23,179 bases of DNA from an uncultured Collinsella sp. (GCA_900755005.1 CAAEEX010000099.1:1-23179); one strand, 5' to 3'. Shown: positions 16,045 to 22,889, numbered from the stretch's first letter. Notes: generated from the letters alone by a model not told the origin. Numbers and translations: made by a program.

Positions 16045-16080
16045 AAGGGCATGGCCGCAACGGTCCATGCCCTTTTACTT
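16045..16080 (+). terminator. Terminator after metG
   Basis: AAGGGCATGG at 16045-16054 pairs perfectly with CCATGCCCTT at 16065-16074 over a 10-nt loop; the T tract is short (TTTTACTT). Confidence 0.8.
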
Positions 16081-16112
16081 TACGATGCAGCCACCATGTT
16101 AAGGAGGCAACC

Positions 16113-16973
16113 ATGACAACTTCGCCTTTGGCAAACCCCACGGCAACTAGGGAGCTGCTAGAGGAGTTTGGCCTTGCGACCAAGCATCGCCTGGGCCAAA
16201 ACTTCCTGATCGACAACCATGTGATCGAACGCATCTGTGAGCTCGCTGAGCTTGCGGGCGATGAGCGCGTGCTCGAGGTCGGCCCGGGCGTTGGCACGCT
16301 CACGCTTGCACTGCTGCAGGAGGCGGCGTGCGTCACGTCGATTGAGGCCGATCCTGAGCTCGAGCCGGTGCTCGATGCCCATGCCGTCGACTATGCCAAC
16401 TTCCGTTTTATCATGGGCGACGCGCTCAAGGTGGGCCCGGAGCAGATTGAGCAGGCTGCTGGCGGCGAGCCCACGGTGTTTGTCGCGAACCTGCCCTATA
16501 ACGTGGCAGCGACGATCATCTTGCAGTTTTTCCAGACGATGCCCGCGCTCAAGCGTGCCGTGGTCATGGTGCAAAAGGAAGTTGCCGATCGCATTGCCGC
16601 AGTTCCCGGTAACAAAACCTATGGCGGCTATACGGCCAAGCTGGGCCTGTATGCGCAGGTGATGGGTCGCTTTGAGGTGCCGCCGCGCTGCTTCATGCCG
16701 GCACCGCATGTGGACTCCGCCGTCGTGCGTATCGACCGTGTTGATGGCGCACTGCCCGAGGGGCTTGACCGCGACTTTGTGACTCGCGTGATTGACGCCG
16801 CATTTGCCCAGCGCCGCAAGACCATTCGCAACTCCATGAGCGCCAACGGCTTTGCCAAGGACGTGCTCGATGCTGCCTTTGAGACTTGTGGTATCGCGCC
16901 CACGTCGCGTGCCGAGACACTTGACGTTGCGGACTTTGTCCATCTGGCCCAGGAGCTATCCCATGACGCTTAA
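16113..16973 (+). CDS. rsmA: 16S rRNA dimethyladenosine transferase RsmA (KsgA)
   Basis: RsmA dimethylates A1518 and A1519 of 16S rRNA during 30S assembly. The 286-aa protein shows KHRLGQNFLID, the SAM-binding loop EVGPGVGTL (55-63), the catalytic motif NLPY at 126-129, and the C-terminal PRCFMPAPHVDSAVVRI and FAQRRKTIRNSM segments. Length and motifs are normal. AAGGAGG lies 7 nt upstream of the ATG. It overlaps tatD by 11 bp, so the two are probably one transcript. Confidence 0.96.
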   Translation: MTTSPLANPTATRELLEEFGLATKHRLGQNFLIDNHVIERICELAELAGDERVLEVGPGVGTLTLALLQEAACVTSIEADPELEPVLDAHAVDYANFRFIMGDALKVGPEQIEQAAGGEPTVFVANLPYNVAATIILQFFQTMPALKRAVVMVQKEVADRIAAVPGNKTYGGYTAKLGLYAQVMGRFEVPPRCFMPAPHVDSAVVRIDRVDGALPEGLDRDFVTRVIDAAFAQRRKTIRNSMSANGFAKDVLDAAFETCGIAPTSRAETLDVADFVHLAQELSHDA

Positions 16974-17880
16974 TGCCGAACGCGTGATGTTTACCAAGAA
17001 AAAGAAAACGGTCGTCTGTCCGGAGCCGCTGGCACCACTTGCCGATACCCACGCGCATCTTCTCTCATTTTGGGACAAGGAAGTGCCCGAGACGCTCGTG
17101 CGCGCTAAAGCCGCGGGCGTCGACCTGTTGGTGACGGTCTTCGATCCCATTGCCGACAAACGAAGCGTGACGGACTATAGCGACTGGCTGACGCACGAGA
17201 TTCTGCCGATGCGGGATATTCCACAGATCAAGTATCTTGCCGGCGTGCACCCCTATGGCGCACCGGACTATACCGACGGCATTCACGCGCAGGTTGTTGC
17301 TGCGCTCGACGATCCGTTGTGTGTTGGTATCGGCGAGATCGGTCTGGACTACCACATGGATTATGACGACGACATTGCGCCGGCGCCTCATGACGTGCAG
17401 ATTGATTGCATGGCGCGTCAGCTCGAAGTTGCCGTGCGTCGCAACGTGCCGGTGGAGCTGCATTTGCGGCACGAGGACACCGACCAAGAGCGTACGTCGC
17501 ACACGGACGCCTACAACGTGCTTCGCGAGGTAGGTGTGCCTCAGGCCGGTTGCGTGCTGCACTGCTTTGGCGAGGACCGCGCCACGATGGAGCGCTTTGT
17601 GGGCTTGGGCTGCTATATCGCCTATGGCGGCGCGGCCACCTTTAAGCGCAACGATGACGTGCGCGAGGCATTCGCGGCAACCCCGCTCGACCGTATTTTG
17701 TTTGAGACGGACTGCCCGTACATGGCGCCGGAGCCGATCCGCGGTCTTGAGTGCGAGCCCGCAATGATTTCCATTACGGCAAACGCGCTGGTCAACGACC
17801 GCGTCGATCGTACCGGCGAGGACGCCGAAGCAATCGCTCGAGCCGCCTGGGAAAACGCCTGCAAACTTTTTCAAAAATAG
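16963..17880 (+). CDS. tatD: TatD family metal-dependent hydrolase
   Basis: TatD proteins are TIM-barrel, metal-dependent hydrolases with reported DNase activity. The 305-aa protein has the metal-ligand set of the family: DTHAH at 28-32, GEIGLDYH with Glu125, His167 in LHLRHE, His200 in LHCFGE and Asp250 in ETDCPYMAPEP. About 20 N-terminal residues, including a lysine run (TKKKKT), precede the barrel. ATG 16963 is chosen because AGGAG at 16951-16955 is correctly spaced and the overlap with rsmA is short. The rsmA-tatD neighbourhood, with metG just upstream, is common in Gram-positive bacteria. Confidence 0.93.
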   Translation: MTLNAERVMFTKKKKTVVCPEPLAPLADTHAHLLSFWDKEVPETLVRAKAAGVDLLVTVFDPIADKRSVTDYSDWLTHEILPMRDIPQIKYLAGVHPYGAPDYTDGIHAQVVAALDDPLCVGIGEIGLDYHMDYDDDIAPAPHDVQIDCMARQLEVAVRRNVPVELHLRHEDTDQERTSHTDAYNVLREVGVPQAGCVLHCFGEDRATMERFVGLGCYIAYGGAATFKRNDDVREAFAATPLDRILFETDCPYMAPEPIRGLECEPAMISITANALVNDRVDRTGEDAEAIARAAWENACKLFQK

Positions 17881-17883
17881 TTC

Positions 17884-17912
17884 TTGCGTTCGCGGTGGCG
17901 CTCCGTTATTCT
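17884..17912 (+). promoter_or_regulatory. Promoter of tRNA-Leu
   Basis: TTGCGT at 17884-17889 and TATTCT at 17907-17912 are separated by 17 bp, and the tRNA starts 11 bp after the -10. It begins directly after the tatD stop. Confidence 0.62.
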
Positions 17913-17923
17913 AATTCCTGCAC

Positions 17924-18010
17924 GCGGGCGTGGCGGAATTGGCAGACGCGTACGGTTCAGGTCCGTATGGGGGCAACCCCATGAAGGTTCAAGTCCTTTC
18001 GCCCGCACCA
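17924..18010 (+). tRNA. tRNA-Leu (CAG)
   Basis: A class II tRNA with a long variable arm: acceptor GCGGGCG pairs with CGCCCGC, anticodon stem TACGG/CCGTA holds loop TTCAGGT (CAG at 17958-17960), the variable arm is built on TGGGG/CCCCA, and the T arm is GAAGG-TTCAAGT-CCTTT. CCA is encoded at 18008-18010. The last part of the gene, from 17993, is duplicated 189 bp downstream. Confidence 0.96.
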
Positions 18011-18019
18011 TTGAATGAA

Positions 18020-18047
18020 AGAGCTCCCAGCAATGGGAGCTTTTTTG
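18020..18047 (+). terminator. Terminator after tRNA-Leu
   Basis: AGCTCCCA at 18022-18029 pairs with TGGGAGCT at 18034-18041 over a GCAA loop, followed by a run of T. Outer A-T and G-T pairs lengthen the stem. Confidence 0.92.
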
Positions 18048-18064
18048 TTATGGGCTCATCGCAG

Positions 18065-18180
18065 GGACTTGAACCTGTGAAGGAGCGAGCGTCAAGAAAA
18101 CGCGGAGCGTTTTTAGCGAGCTGGCGAGGGCGCCGGCAGGCGGCCGAAGCCGGTGTGGATCCGCGAAGCGGATACGCGGA
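18065..18180. repeat. tRNA-linked structured element, copy A
   Basis: It starts with GGACTTGAACCT (18065-18076), the exact reverse complement of the tRNA-Leu T arm at 17985-17996. Hairpins follow: AAAACGC/GCGTTTT at 18097-18113, CGGC-CGAA-GCCG at 18141-18152 and ATCCGC-GAA-GCGGAT at 18159-18173. The first hairpin is flanked by the direct repeat AGCGAGC (18084-18090 and 18115-18121). From 18091 to 18180 it matches copy B at 23090-23179 at about 82 of 90 positions without gaps. No protein is encoded. Confidence 0.82.
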
Positions 18181-18208
18181 CGTCCTTTCGCCCGCACCAT
18201 TGATTGAA

Positions 18209-18236
18209 AGAGCTCCCAGCAATGGGAGCTTTTTTG
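18209..18236 (+). terminator. Duplicated terminator copy
   Basis: Same hairpin as at 18020-18047, as part of the 62-bp direct repeat. It would stop any transcript that reads through the element. Confidence 0.88.
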
Positions 18237-18316
18237 TTATGGGTCTATTGTTGATGTCACGTGGCTGCTTCGTGCGGGTATCCTAGTGCCAACGTGTGCC
18301 TATCAGAGGAGAGACC

Positions 18317-19255
18317 ATGCTGTTGTCCGGTATCATCGCCGCCCTTACCAGCCTTTTGATTCCCATCATCATTCTGTTGCTGCTGCTTCCCAACGCCTGC
18401 TATGTCGTTGAACAACAGCATGCCGTGATCATCGAGCGCCTGGGCAAGTTCAATCGCATCGTCAATGCGGGCTTCCACATGAAGGTACCCGTGATCGACC
18501 GCAAGGCCGCCACGGTGAGTCTGCGCACCATGAAAAACGGTTTTGGCATCGACGTTAAGACCCAGGACAACGTGACCATCGGCCTTGAGGTCTCTGCTCA
18601 GTACCACGTGAGCTATGACATGGGCGCCGGCCCGGCAGATTCGGGTATCTACAAGAGCTACTACATGCTGCAGGAGCCCGTCGACCAGATGCGTGACTTC
18701 ATCACCGATGCCCTGCGCTCCTCGATTCCCGTCTATACGCTCGACGAGGTCTTTGCCAAGAAGGACGACATCGCCAAGGACGTCAACGCTACCGTTTCCG
18801 AGCAGATGGCCGCCTACGGCTTCACCCTCGTGTCGACACTCATCACTAAAATCGCACTGCCGACCGAGGTCGAGAACTCCATGAACGACATCAACGCAGC
18901 CCAGCGCAAGCGCGCCGCGGCACAGGAGCTCGCCGAGGCCGACCGCATCAAGCGCGTTACCGAGGCGACCGCCGAGGCCGAGGCTATGGAAAAGGCCGGC
19001 GAGGGAATCGCCAACCAGCGCAAGGCAATCGCGCTGGGTATCAAGGACTCGCTCGAGATTATCCAGGAGACGGGCGTTGGCAACGACGAGGCCAACCAAC
19101 TGTTCATGTTTACGCAGTGGACCGAGATGATGACGGAGTTCGCTCGTACGGGTAAAAACTCGACGGTCGTGCTGCCGAGCGACTTTTCGCAGTCAGCCTC
19201 GATGTTCGAGCAGATGCTGGCCGCCGGCAAAGTTCAAAACGATTCGAAGGAGTAG
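18317..19255 (+). CDS. SPFH/Band 7 membrane protein (QmcA/stomatin-like)
   Basis: SPFH proteins form membrane-anchored rings linked to membrane microdomains and protease control. This 312-aa protein has one N-terminal membrane helix at about residues 5-24, then a Band 7 domain (VVEQQHAVIIERLGKFNRIV, then GFHMKVPVIDR) and an alanine- and glutamate-rich coiled coil (AQRKRAAAQELAEADRIKRV) at about 190-230. The C-terminus (WTEMMTEFARTGKNSTVVLP) is typical of the group. ATG 18317 is preferred over GTG 18296 because AGAGGAGAG at 18305-18312 fits it. No NfeD partner is adjacent. rlmH begins 7 bp after the stop. Confidence 0.9.
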   Translation: MLLSGIIAALTSLLIPIIILLLLLPNACYVVEQQHAVIIERLGKFNRIVNAGFHMKVPVIDRKAATVSLRTMKNGFGIDVKTQDNVTIGLEVSAQYHVSYDMGAGPADSGIYKSYYMLQEPVDQMRDFITDALRSSIPVYTLDEVFAKKDDIAKDVNATVSEQMAAYGFTLVSTLITKIALPTEVENSMNDINAAQRKRAAAQELAEADRIKRVTEATAEAEAMEKAGEGIANQRKAIALGIKDSLEIIQETGVGNDEANQLFMFTQWTEMMTEFARTGKNSTVVLPSDFSQSASMFEQMLAAGKVQNDSKE

Positions 19256-19261
19256 GCGCGC

Positions 19262-19732
19262 GTGAAATACACCGTCGTTTGTGTTGGTAAGCTCAAGGAG
19301 CGCTTTTGGAAGGACGCGTGCGCTGAGTACACCAAGCGCCTGGGTGCCTATGCCAAGGTTGATATCCGCGAGGTGGCCGATATCGACCCGGCTAAGGCGG
19401 GCGGCGTGGATGCTGCGCGTGACAAGGAGGGGGCGGCGATTCTTGCTGCCTTGCCGTCTCGAGCGCATGTGATCTTGCTGGCCATTGAGGGCAAGGAGCG
19501 TTCGAGTGAGGAGCTCTCGGCGAGGCTCGACGATCTTATGCTGCGAGGCAGTAGCGACATTGCCTTTGTAATCGGCGGTTCGGACGGCGTGAGTGATGAG
19601 GTGCGCGCCCGCGCCGACGAGATGCTCAGCTTTGGACGCATTACCTTGCCGCATAACCTGGCGCGTGTGGTGCTGCTAGAGCAGATTTACCGTGCCTGCA
19701 AGATCAGTCGTGGCGAGCCGTATCACAAATAG
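19262..19732 (+). CDS. rlmH: 23S rRNA (pseudouridine(1915)-N3)-methyltransferase RlmH
   Basis: RlmH, a SPOUT-class methyltransferase, methylates pseudouridine 1915 in helix 69 of 23S rRNA. The 156-aa product is of normal size and contains VCVGKLKERFWKDACAEYTK at the N-terminus, the SAM-binding knot with IGGSDGVSDEV, and the strongly conserved C-terminus SFGRITLPHNLARVVLLEQI followed by YRACKISRGEPYHK. The GTG start follows AAGGAG at 19247-19252. It is probably co-transcribed with the SPFH gene. Confidence 0.97.
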   Translation: MKYTVVCVGKLKERFWKDACAEYTKRLGAYAKVDIREVADIDPAKAGGVDAARDKEGAAILAALPSRAHVILLAIEGKERSSEELSARLDDLMLRGSSDIAFVIGGSDGVSDEVRARADEMLSFGRITLPHNLARVVLLEQIYRACKISRGEPYHK

Positions 19733-19805
19733 GTCGGCAATACGAAACAATGGCGTGGGACAATACCTTTCGTTTTGAGGAATGTGTCTGAAAGGACTAT
19801 GAGAT

Positions 19806-20576
19806 ATGAAGATTGGATTTGTCGGTTTTGGCAATATGGCGAGCGCTATGGCCGATGGCTGGATCGCTGCCGGTGTAGCTGCGAGCGACATGTGCGCCTG
19901 CGCGGGTCGCTACGACGCACTGGTTGAGCGCTGCGAGGCGCGCGGCATGGCCGCTTGCCACGATGCCGCCGAGGTTGTCTCCGCATCCGATATCGTGGTC
20001 GCTGCGGTCAAGCCGTACATGATCGAGAAGGTATTCGCCCCGCTCAAGGATGCTCTTGCCAAAAAGGTCGTTCTGTCGGTTGCCTGGACCTGGGACAGTG
20101 CCAAGTGGGAGCAGGTCCTGCCGGGCGTCGCGCATATCTCGACGGTGCCCAACACACCGGTTTCGGTGGGCGAGGGCGTCATCGCTTGCGAGAAGGCTTC
20201 CACGCTTAGTGATGAACAGAGCGCAGTGGTGCTTGATCTGCTTGGCAAGCTCGGTGCGGTGGTTGAGCTCGATACGAGCCTGCTGTTTGTGGGCGGCACG
20301 GTGGGTGGTTGCGCTCCGGCATTCGTCGCCATGGCGATCGAGGCCCTGAGCGATGCGGCGGTCAAGCACGGTATCCCGCGCACCGATGCCTATCGCATTG
20401 TGAGCCAGATGGTGCTGGGTACGGCAAAGCTGCAGCTCGCAACCGGTCAGCATCCCGCAGCGATGAAGGATGCCGTGTGCTCGCCCGGCGGTGCCACCAT
20501 CAAGGGCGTCGTCGCGCTCGAGGACGCCGGCATGCGCAGCGCCCTGGTCAAGGCAATCGACGCAACCCTCCAGTAA
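19806..20576 (+). CDS. proC: Pyrroline-5-carboxylate reductase
   Basis: ProC reduces pyrroline-5-carboxylate to proline with NAD(P)H. The 256-aa protein has an N-terminal Rossmann motif (KIGFVGFGNMASAM, Gly4-Gly7-Gly9), the AAVKP loop, STVPNTP, and the C-terminal dimer-domain signature with CSPGGATIKGVVALEDAGMR. All family blocks are present. AAAGGA lies 10 nt before the ATG. It is separated from rlmH by 73 bp without a clear terminator, so it may share that transcript. The stop is followed by an inverted-repeat element. Confidence 0.95.
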   Translation: MKIGFVGFGNMASAMADGWIAAGVAASDMCACAGRYDALVERCEARGMAACHDAAEVVSASDIVVAAVKPYMIEKVFAPLKDALAKKVVLSVAWTWDSAKWEQVLPGVAHISTVPNTPVSVGEGVIACEKASTLSDEQSAVVLDLLGKLGAVVELDTSLLFVGGTVGGCAPAFVAMAIEALSDAAVKHGIPRTDAYRIVSQMVLGTAKLQLATGQHPAAMKDAVCSPGGATIKGVVALEDAGMRSALVKAIDATLQ

Positions 20577-20588
20577 AACCTGCTATTT

Positions 20589-20723
20589 AGGGACAGGTTT
20601 ATTTTGGCAGGTTTTTCCTGCTGTTTTGTCCTTTTAGCGAAAAGCGCCCCGCAACTGGTTCAATTCCAGTTGCGGGGCGCTTGCGTTTGCCCAGATAAAA
20701 CCGACCAAAATAAACCTGTCCCT
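20589..20723. repeat. Nested inverted-repeat element (MITE- or REP-like)
   Basis: The ends are perfect 19-bp inverted repeats: AGGGACAGGTTTATTTTGG at 20589-20607 and its complement at 20705-20723, extendable to 27 bp with two mismatches. Inside lies a perfect 17-bp hairpin (20642-20658 with 20666-20682, 7-nt loop). No reading frame is present. The inner hairpin could end proC transcription, but the full layout looks like a small non-autonomous repeat. Confidence 0.83.
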
Positions 20724-20733
20724 TTTTGGCGAG

Positions 20734-20907
20734 TTAGTCCCAGAAGTTGTTTTCTTCGTCCTCGGACTTGGGGCCGCGGTCGACATACATCTTATGGGTG
20801 CGCTTCTCCATTACAAAGGCAAGAATCGCAAACAGCAGGATGCCGCCGGCGAAAAGGATGGCAAAACCGGTGCGGGTGCCAAACAAAAAGGAAAAAACTG
20901 CGTCCAT
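20734..20907 (-). CDS. Small single-pass membrane protein
   Basis: A 57-aa reading frame on the minus strand starts MDAVFSFLFG, has one membrane helix at about residues 13-32 (TGFAILFAGGILLFAILAFV), a basic stretch MEKRTHKMY and an acidic tail ending SEDEENNFWD. AGAAGG lies 9 nt upstream of the ATG. The charge pattern follows the positive-inside rule with the C-terminus in the cytoplasm. I do not recognise the family. It is divergent from serS, sharing an 84-bp region (20908-20991) before the first serS-frame ATG. No other frame explains the stretch, and codon use is like that of neighbouring genes. Confidence 0.78.
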   Translation of the reverse strand: MDAVFSFLFGTRTGFAILFAGGILLFAILAFVMEKRTHKMYVDRGPKSEDEENNFWD

Positions 20908-20931
20908 TGGGTGCCTTCTTGCGTAGTTGAG

Positions 20932-20961
20932 TTGGGTCGTAAACGCTCATAAGTATATACT
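20932..20961 (+). promoter_or_regulatory. Candidate serS promoter
   Basis: TTGGGT at 20932-20937 and TATACT at 20956-20961 are separated by 18 bp. The -10 lies inside a perfect palindrome AAGTATATACTT (20951-20962), so a -10 is also present on the opposite strand for the divergent small gene. No T-box leader is seen. Confidence 0.5.
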
Positions 20962-21018
20962 TGCCCATACATGTACAAGGTTGCAACCTAAATGGAATGT
21001 ATATCGCCGGAGGATCTA

Positions 21019-22302
21019 ATGCTTGATATCAAGTTTGTTCGCGAGAACCCCGATGCCATCGATGTCGCCATGGCTAACCGCCAGACGTCTTGGGATCGCG
21101 AGAAGTTCTTTGAGCTCGACGACGAGCGTCGTGCCGTCATCACCGAGGTCGAGGAGCTCCAGGCCACGCGCAACGCCGAGTCCAAGAAGATCGGCGCCCT
21201 GATGAAGGAGGGCAAGAAGGACGAGGCCGAGGCCGCCAAGGAGGCCGTGCGCGCCGTCAACGAGAAGATTGACGGTCTGGCCGAGCGCCGCACTGCTCTC
21301 GAGCAGGAGCAGTACGACTTTATGGCTCACCTGCCCAACATCCCTTGCGAGGCCACGCCGTACGGCAAGGACGAGGACGAGAACATCGAGCGCCGTCGTT
21401 GGGGCACCCCGCGCGAGTTCGACTTCGACTTTAAGCCGCACTGGGATCTGGGCACCGACCTCGACATCCTCGACTTCGAGCGCGGCAACAAGCTCTCCGG
21501 CAGCCGCTTCACCGTTCTCGGTGGCGCCGGCGCCCGCCTGGAGCGCGCCCTTATCAACTTCTTCCTGGACACGCACACGAGCCGTGGCTTCAAGGAGTGG
21601 TGGCCGCCTATCGTCGTCAAGCGTCAGACCATGTTCGGTACGGGCCAGCTGCCCAAGTTCGAGGACGACGCCTATCACGTCTCGGGCGACAACTTCCTGA
21701 TCCCCACCGCCGAGGTCGTGCTCACCAACCTGCACGCCGGCGAGGTTCTCGACGCCGACACCCTGCCGCGCCGCTACACCGCCTTCACCCCCTGCTTCCG
21801 CGAGGAGGCCGGTTCCGCCGGCCGTGACACCCGCGGCATCATCCGTCAGCACGAGTTCGACAAGGTCGAGATGGTCAAGTTTGCCAAGCCGGAGGAGTCC
21901 GACGAGGAGCTCGAGAGCATGACCGCCGAGGCCGAGTACCTGCTGCAGCAGCTGGGTCTTCCGTATCGCGTGATTAGCCTGTGCACCGGCGACCTGGGCT
22001 TCTCTGCCCGTCAGACCTACGACGTCGAGGTCTGGCTGCCGAGCTACAACGCCTACAAGGAGATCAGCTCCTGCTCCAACTGCGGCGACTTCCAGGCTCG
22101 CCGCGCCAACATCAAGTATCGCGACCCCGAGAACTTCAAGGGTTCGCGCTACCTGCACACCCTTAACGGTTCCGGCCTGCCGGCTGGCCGCACCATGGCT
22201 GCCATTCTGGAGAACTACCAGAACGCCGACGGCACCATCACGATCCCCGAGGTCCTGCGTCCCTACATGGGCGGCCTCGAGAAGATTGAGCCGGTCGCGT
22301 AA
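21019..22302 (+). CDS. serS: Seryl-tRNA synthetase
   Basis: SerRS charges tRNA-Ser. The 427-aa protein has the N-terminal antiparallel coiled-coil arm (about 30-105) that recognises the long variable arm of tRNA-Ser, and the class II core: motif 2 FREEAGSAGRDTRG from Phe260 and motif 3 GSGLPAGRTMAAILE from Gly384. SSCSNCGDFQARR and TLNGSG are the usual serine-site blocks. ATG 21019 is chosen since GGAGG at 21009-21013 is 5 nt upstream; ATG 20992 would add nine residues without support. Codon use is strongly biased, as expected for a highly expressed gene. Confidence 0.97.
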   Translation: MLDIKFVRENPDAIDVAMANRQTSWDREKFFELDDERRAVITEVEELQATRNAESKKIGALMKEGKKDEAEAAKEAVRAVNEKIDGLAERRTALEQEQYDFMAHLPNIPCEATPYGKDEDENIERRRWGTPREFDFDFKPHWDLGTDLDILDFERGNKLSGSRFTVLGGAGARLERALINFFLDTHTSRGFKEWWPPIVVKRQTMFGTGQLPKFEDDAYHVSGDNFLIPTAEVVLTNLHAGEVLDADTLPRRYTAFTPCFREEAGSAGRDTRGIIRQHEFDKVEMVKFAKPEESDEELESMTAEAEYLLQQLGLPYRVISLCTGDLGFSARQTYDVEVWLPSYNAYKEISSCSNCGDFQARRANIKYRDPENFKGSRYLHTLNGSGLPAGRTMAAILENYQNADGTITIPEVLRPYMGGLEKIEPVA

Positions 22303-22325
22303 CTTGGCTGCATAGGCGATATGCA

Positions 22326-22354
22326 AGGGCGCTCCTTCGGGGGCGCCCTATTTC
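22326..22354 (+). terminator. Terminator-like hairpin after serS
   Basis: A 10-bp GC-rich stem (22326-22335 with 22340-22349) closes a TTCG tetraloop. The following T tract is weak (ATTTCG), so termination may be partial. Confidence 0.65.
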
Positions 22355-22402
22355 GTGCGCAGGTCCATACCATGCCGTGCGGACAGCTCAATAGAAAACA
22401 CA

Positions 22403-22416
22403 CGAACAACTGTTCT
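22403..22416. promoter_or_regulatory. LexA/SOS-box-like site
   Basis: CGAACAACTGTTCT matches the Gram-positive SOS box pattern CGAAC-N4-GTTC with perfect GAAC/GTTC arms. It sits next to a possible promoter (TTCTGT at 22413-22418, TATGCT at 22437-22442, 18-bp spacer) 60 bp before the next gene. The assignment rests on one site only. Confidence 0.45.
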
Positions 22417-22475
22417 GTATACAGCCATCTACCTGCTATGCTTTTGCTAAATAAGAGCGAGAGAAAGGGGACGCG

Positions 22476-22853
22476 ATGGAGCTGTTTGATGATCGGGTGG
22501 TTTTGTTTGAGAGCGACGAGGGCGGGGAGTACCTGCTTGTGACGTGTGAGCCGTCTGGCATGGGTGGCCTGGTGGTTCGACAGACGAGCGAGGGGCCGTT
22601 GACGCAATGGTGCTTTGAGGAGTCGCCGCATGTGGTCGAGACCTTTGTGGCGCACGAAGGGCTTGTGGCCCTGGAGCACTTCTATGGGGTCCGGACATCT
22701 AACCAGGTTGCTCGCATGTTGAGCATCTCGTTTGCCGATTATGATTGTGCCCAGCGGGTGAGATCGCTCCTGAGGGAACTTGATGCTAAGTTTGACGTGA
22801 TCGAAAAGCCAATCGATCGTACGGGGAACGACGGTATATGCGGAGCAGCATGA
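22476..22853 (+). CDS. Hypothetical protein, possibly SOS-controlled
   Basis: I do not recognise this 125-aa protein. It is acidic overall, without signal peptide or membrane helix, and appears to be an alpha/beta domain: MELFDDRVVLFESDEGGEYL reads as beta hairpins, and DCAQRVRSLLRELDAKFDVI as a C-terminal helix and strand. AAAGGGGA is placed 5 to 8 nt before the ATG. It stands alone between serS and tRNA-Arg. A LexA-box-like sequence overlaps its probable promoter, the only hint of function. Confidence 0.75.
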   Translation: MELFDDRVVLFESDEGGEYLLVTCEPSGMGGLVVRQTSEGPLTQWCFEESPHVVETFVAHEGLVALEHFYGVRTSNQVARMLSISFADYDCAQRVRSLLRELDAKFDVIEKPIDRTGNDGICGAA

Positions 22854-22889
22854 CAAAACTGCGTTCCACAAAAAAGTTTGAGATTGTGC

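Larger units (their letters stand above)
17993..18243. repeat. 62-bp direct repeat of the tRNA-Leu 3' end and terminator flanking a small element
   Basis: Positions 17993-18054 recur at 18182-18243 with one difference in 62. Each copy runs from the last two bases of the T loop through acceptor, CCA and terminator to TTATGGG. The 127 bp between them (18055-18181) contains an inverted copy of the T arm and three hairpins. The second copy is not a functional tRNA because it lacks everything upstream of the T loop. The layout resembles attL and attR sites around a very small integrated element, or a modular duplication. Confidence 0.85.

Noticed and set aside
13590..16052. An 820-codon open frame on the minus strand across rsmI and metG
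   Set aside because: It is antisense to two certain genes. High third-position GC leaves the opposite frame open, and the translation shows no family features.
18182..18199. A second tRNA gene after tRNA-Leu
   Set aside because: Only the 3' part from the T loop onwards is present; there is no D arm, anticodon arm or 5' acceptor strand.
17930..18286. Open frame covering tRNA-Leu and the duplicated terminators
   Set aside because: It overlaps a certain tRNA and repeats; the peptide contains the same translated terminator sequence twice.
20604..20930. Plus-strand open frame over the inverted repeat after proC
   Set aside because: It runs through the hairpin and antisense to the better supported minus-strand small gene, without a ribosome site.
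21016..22326. A 436-codon open frame antisense to serS
   Set aside because: Same cause: strong codon bias of serS. The translation is a low-complexity run of Leu, Val, Gly and Ala.
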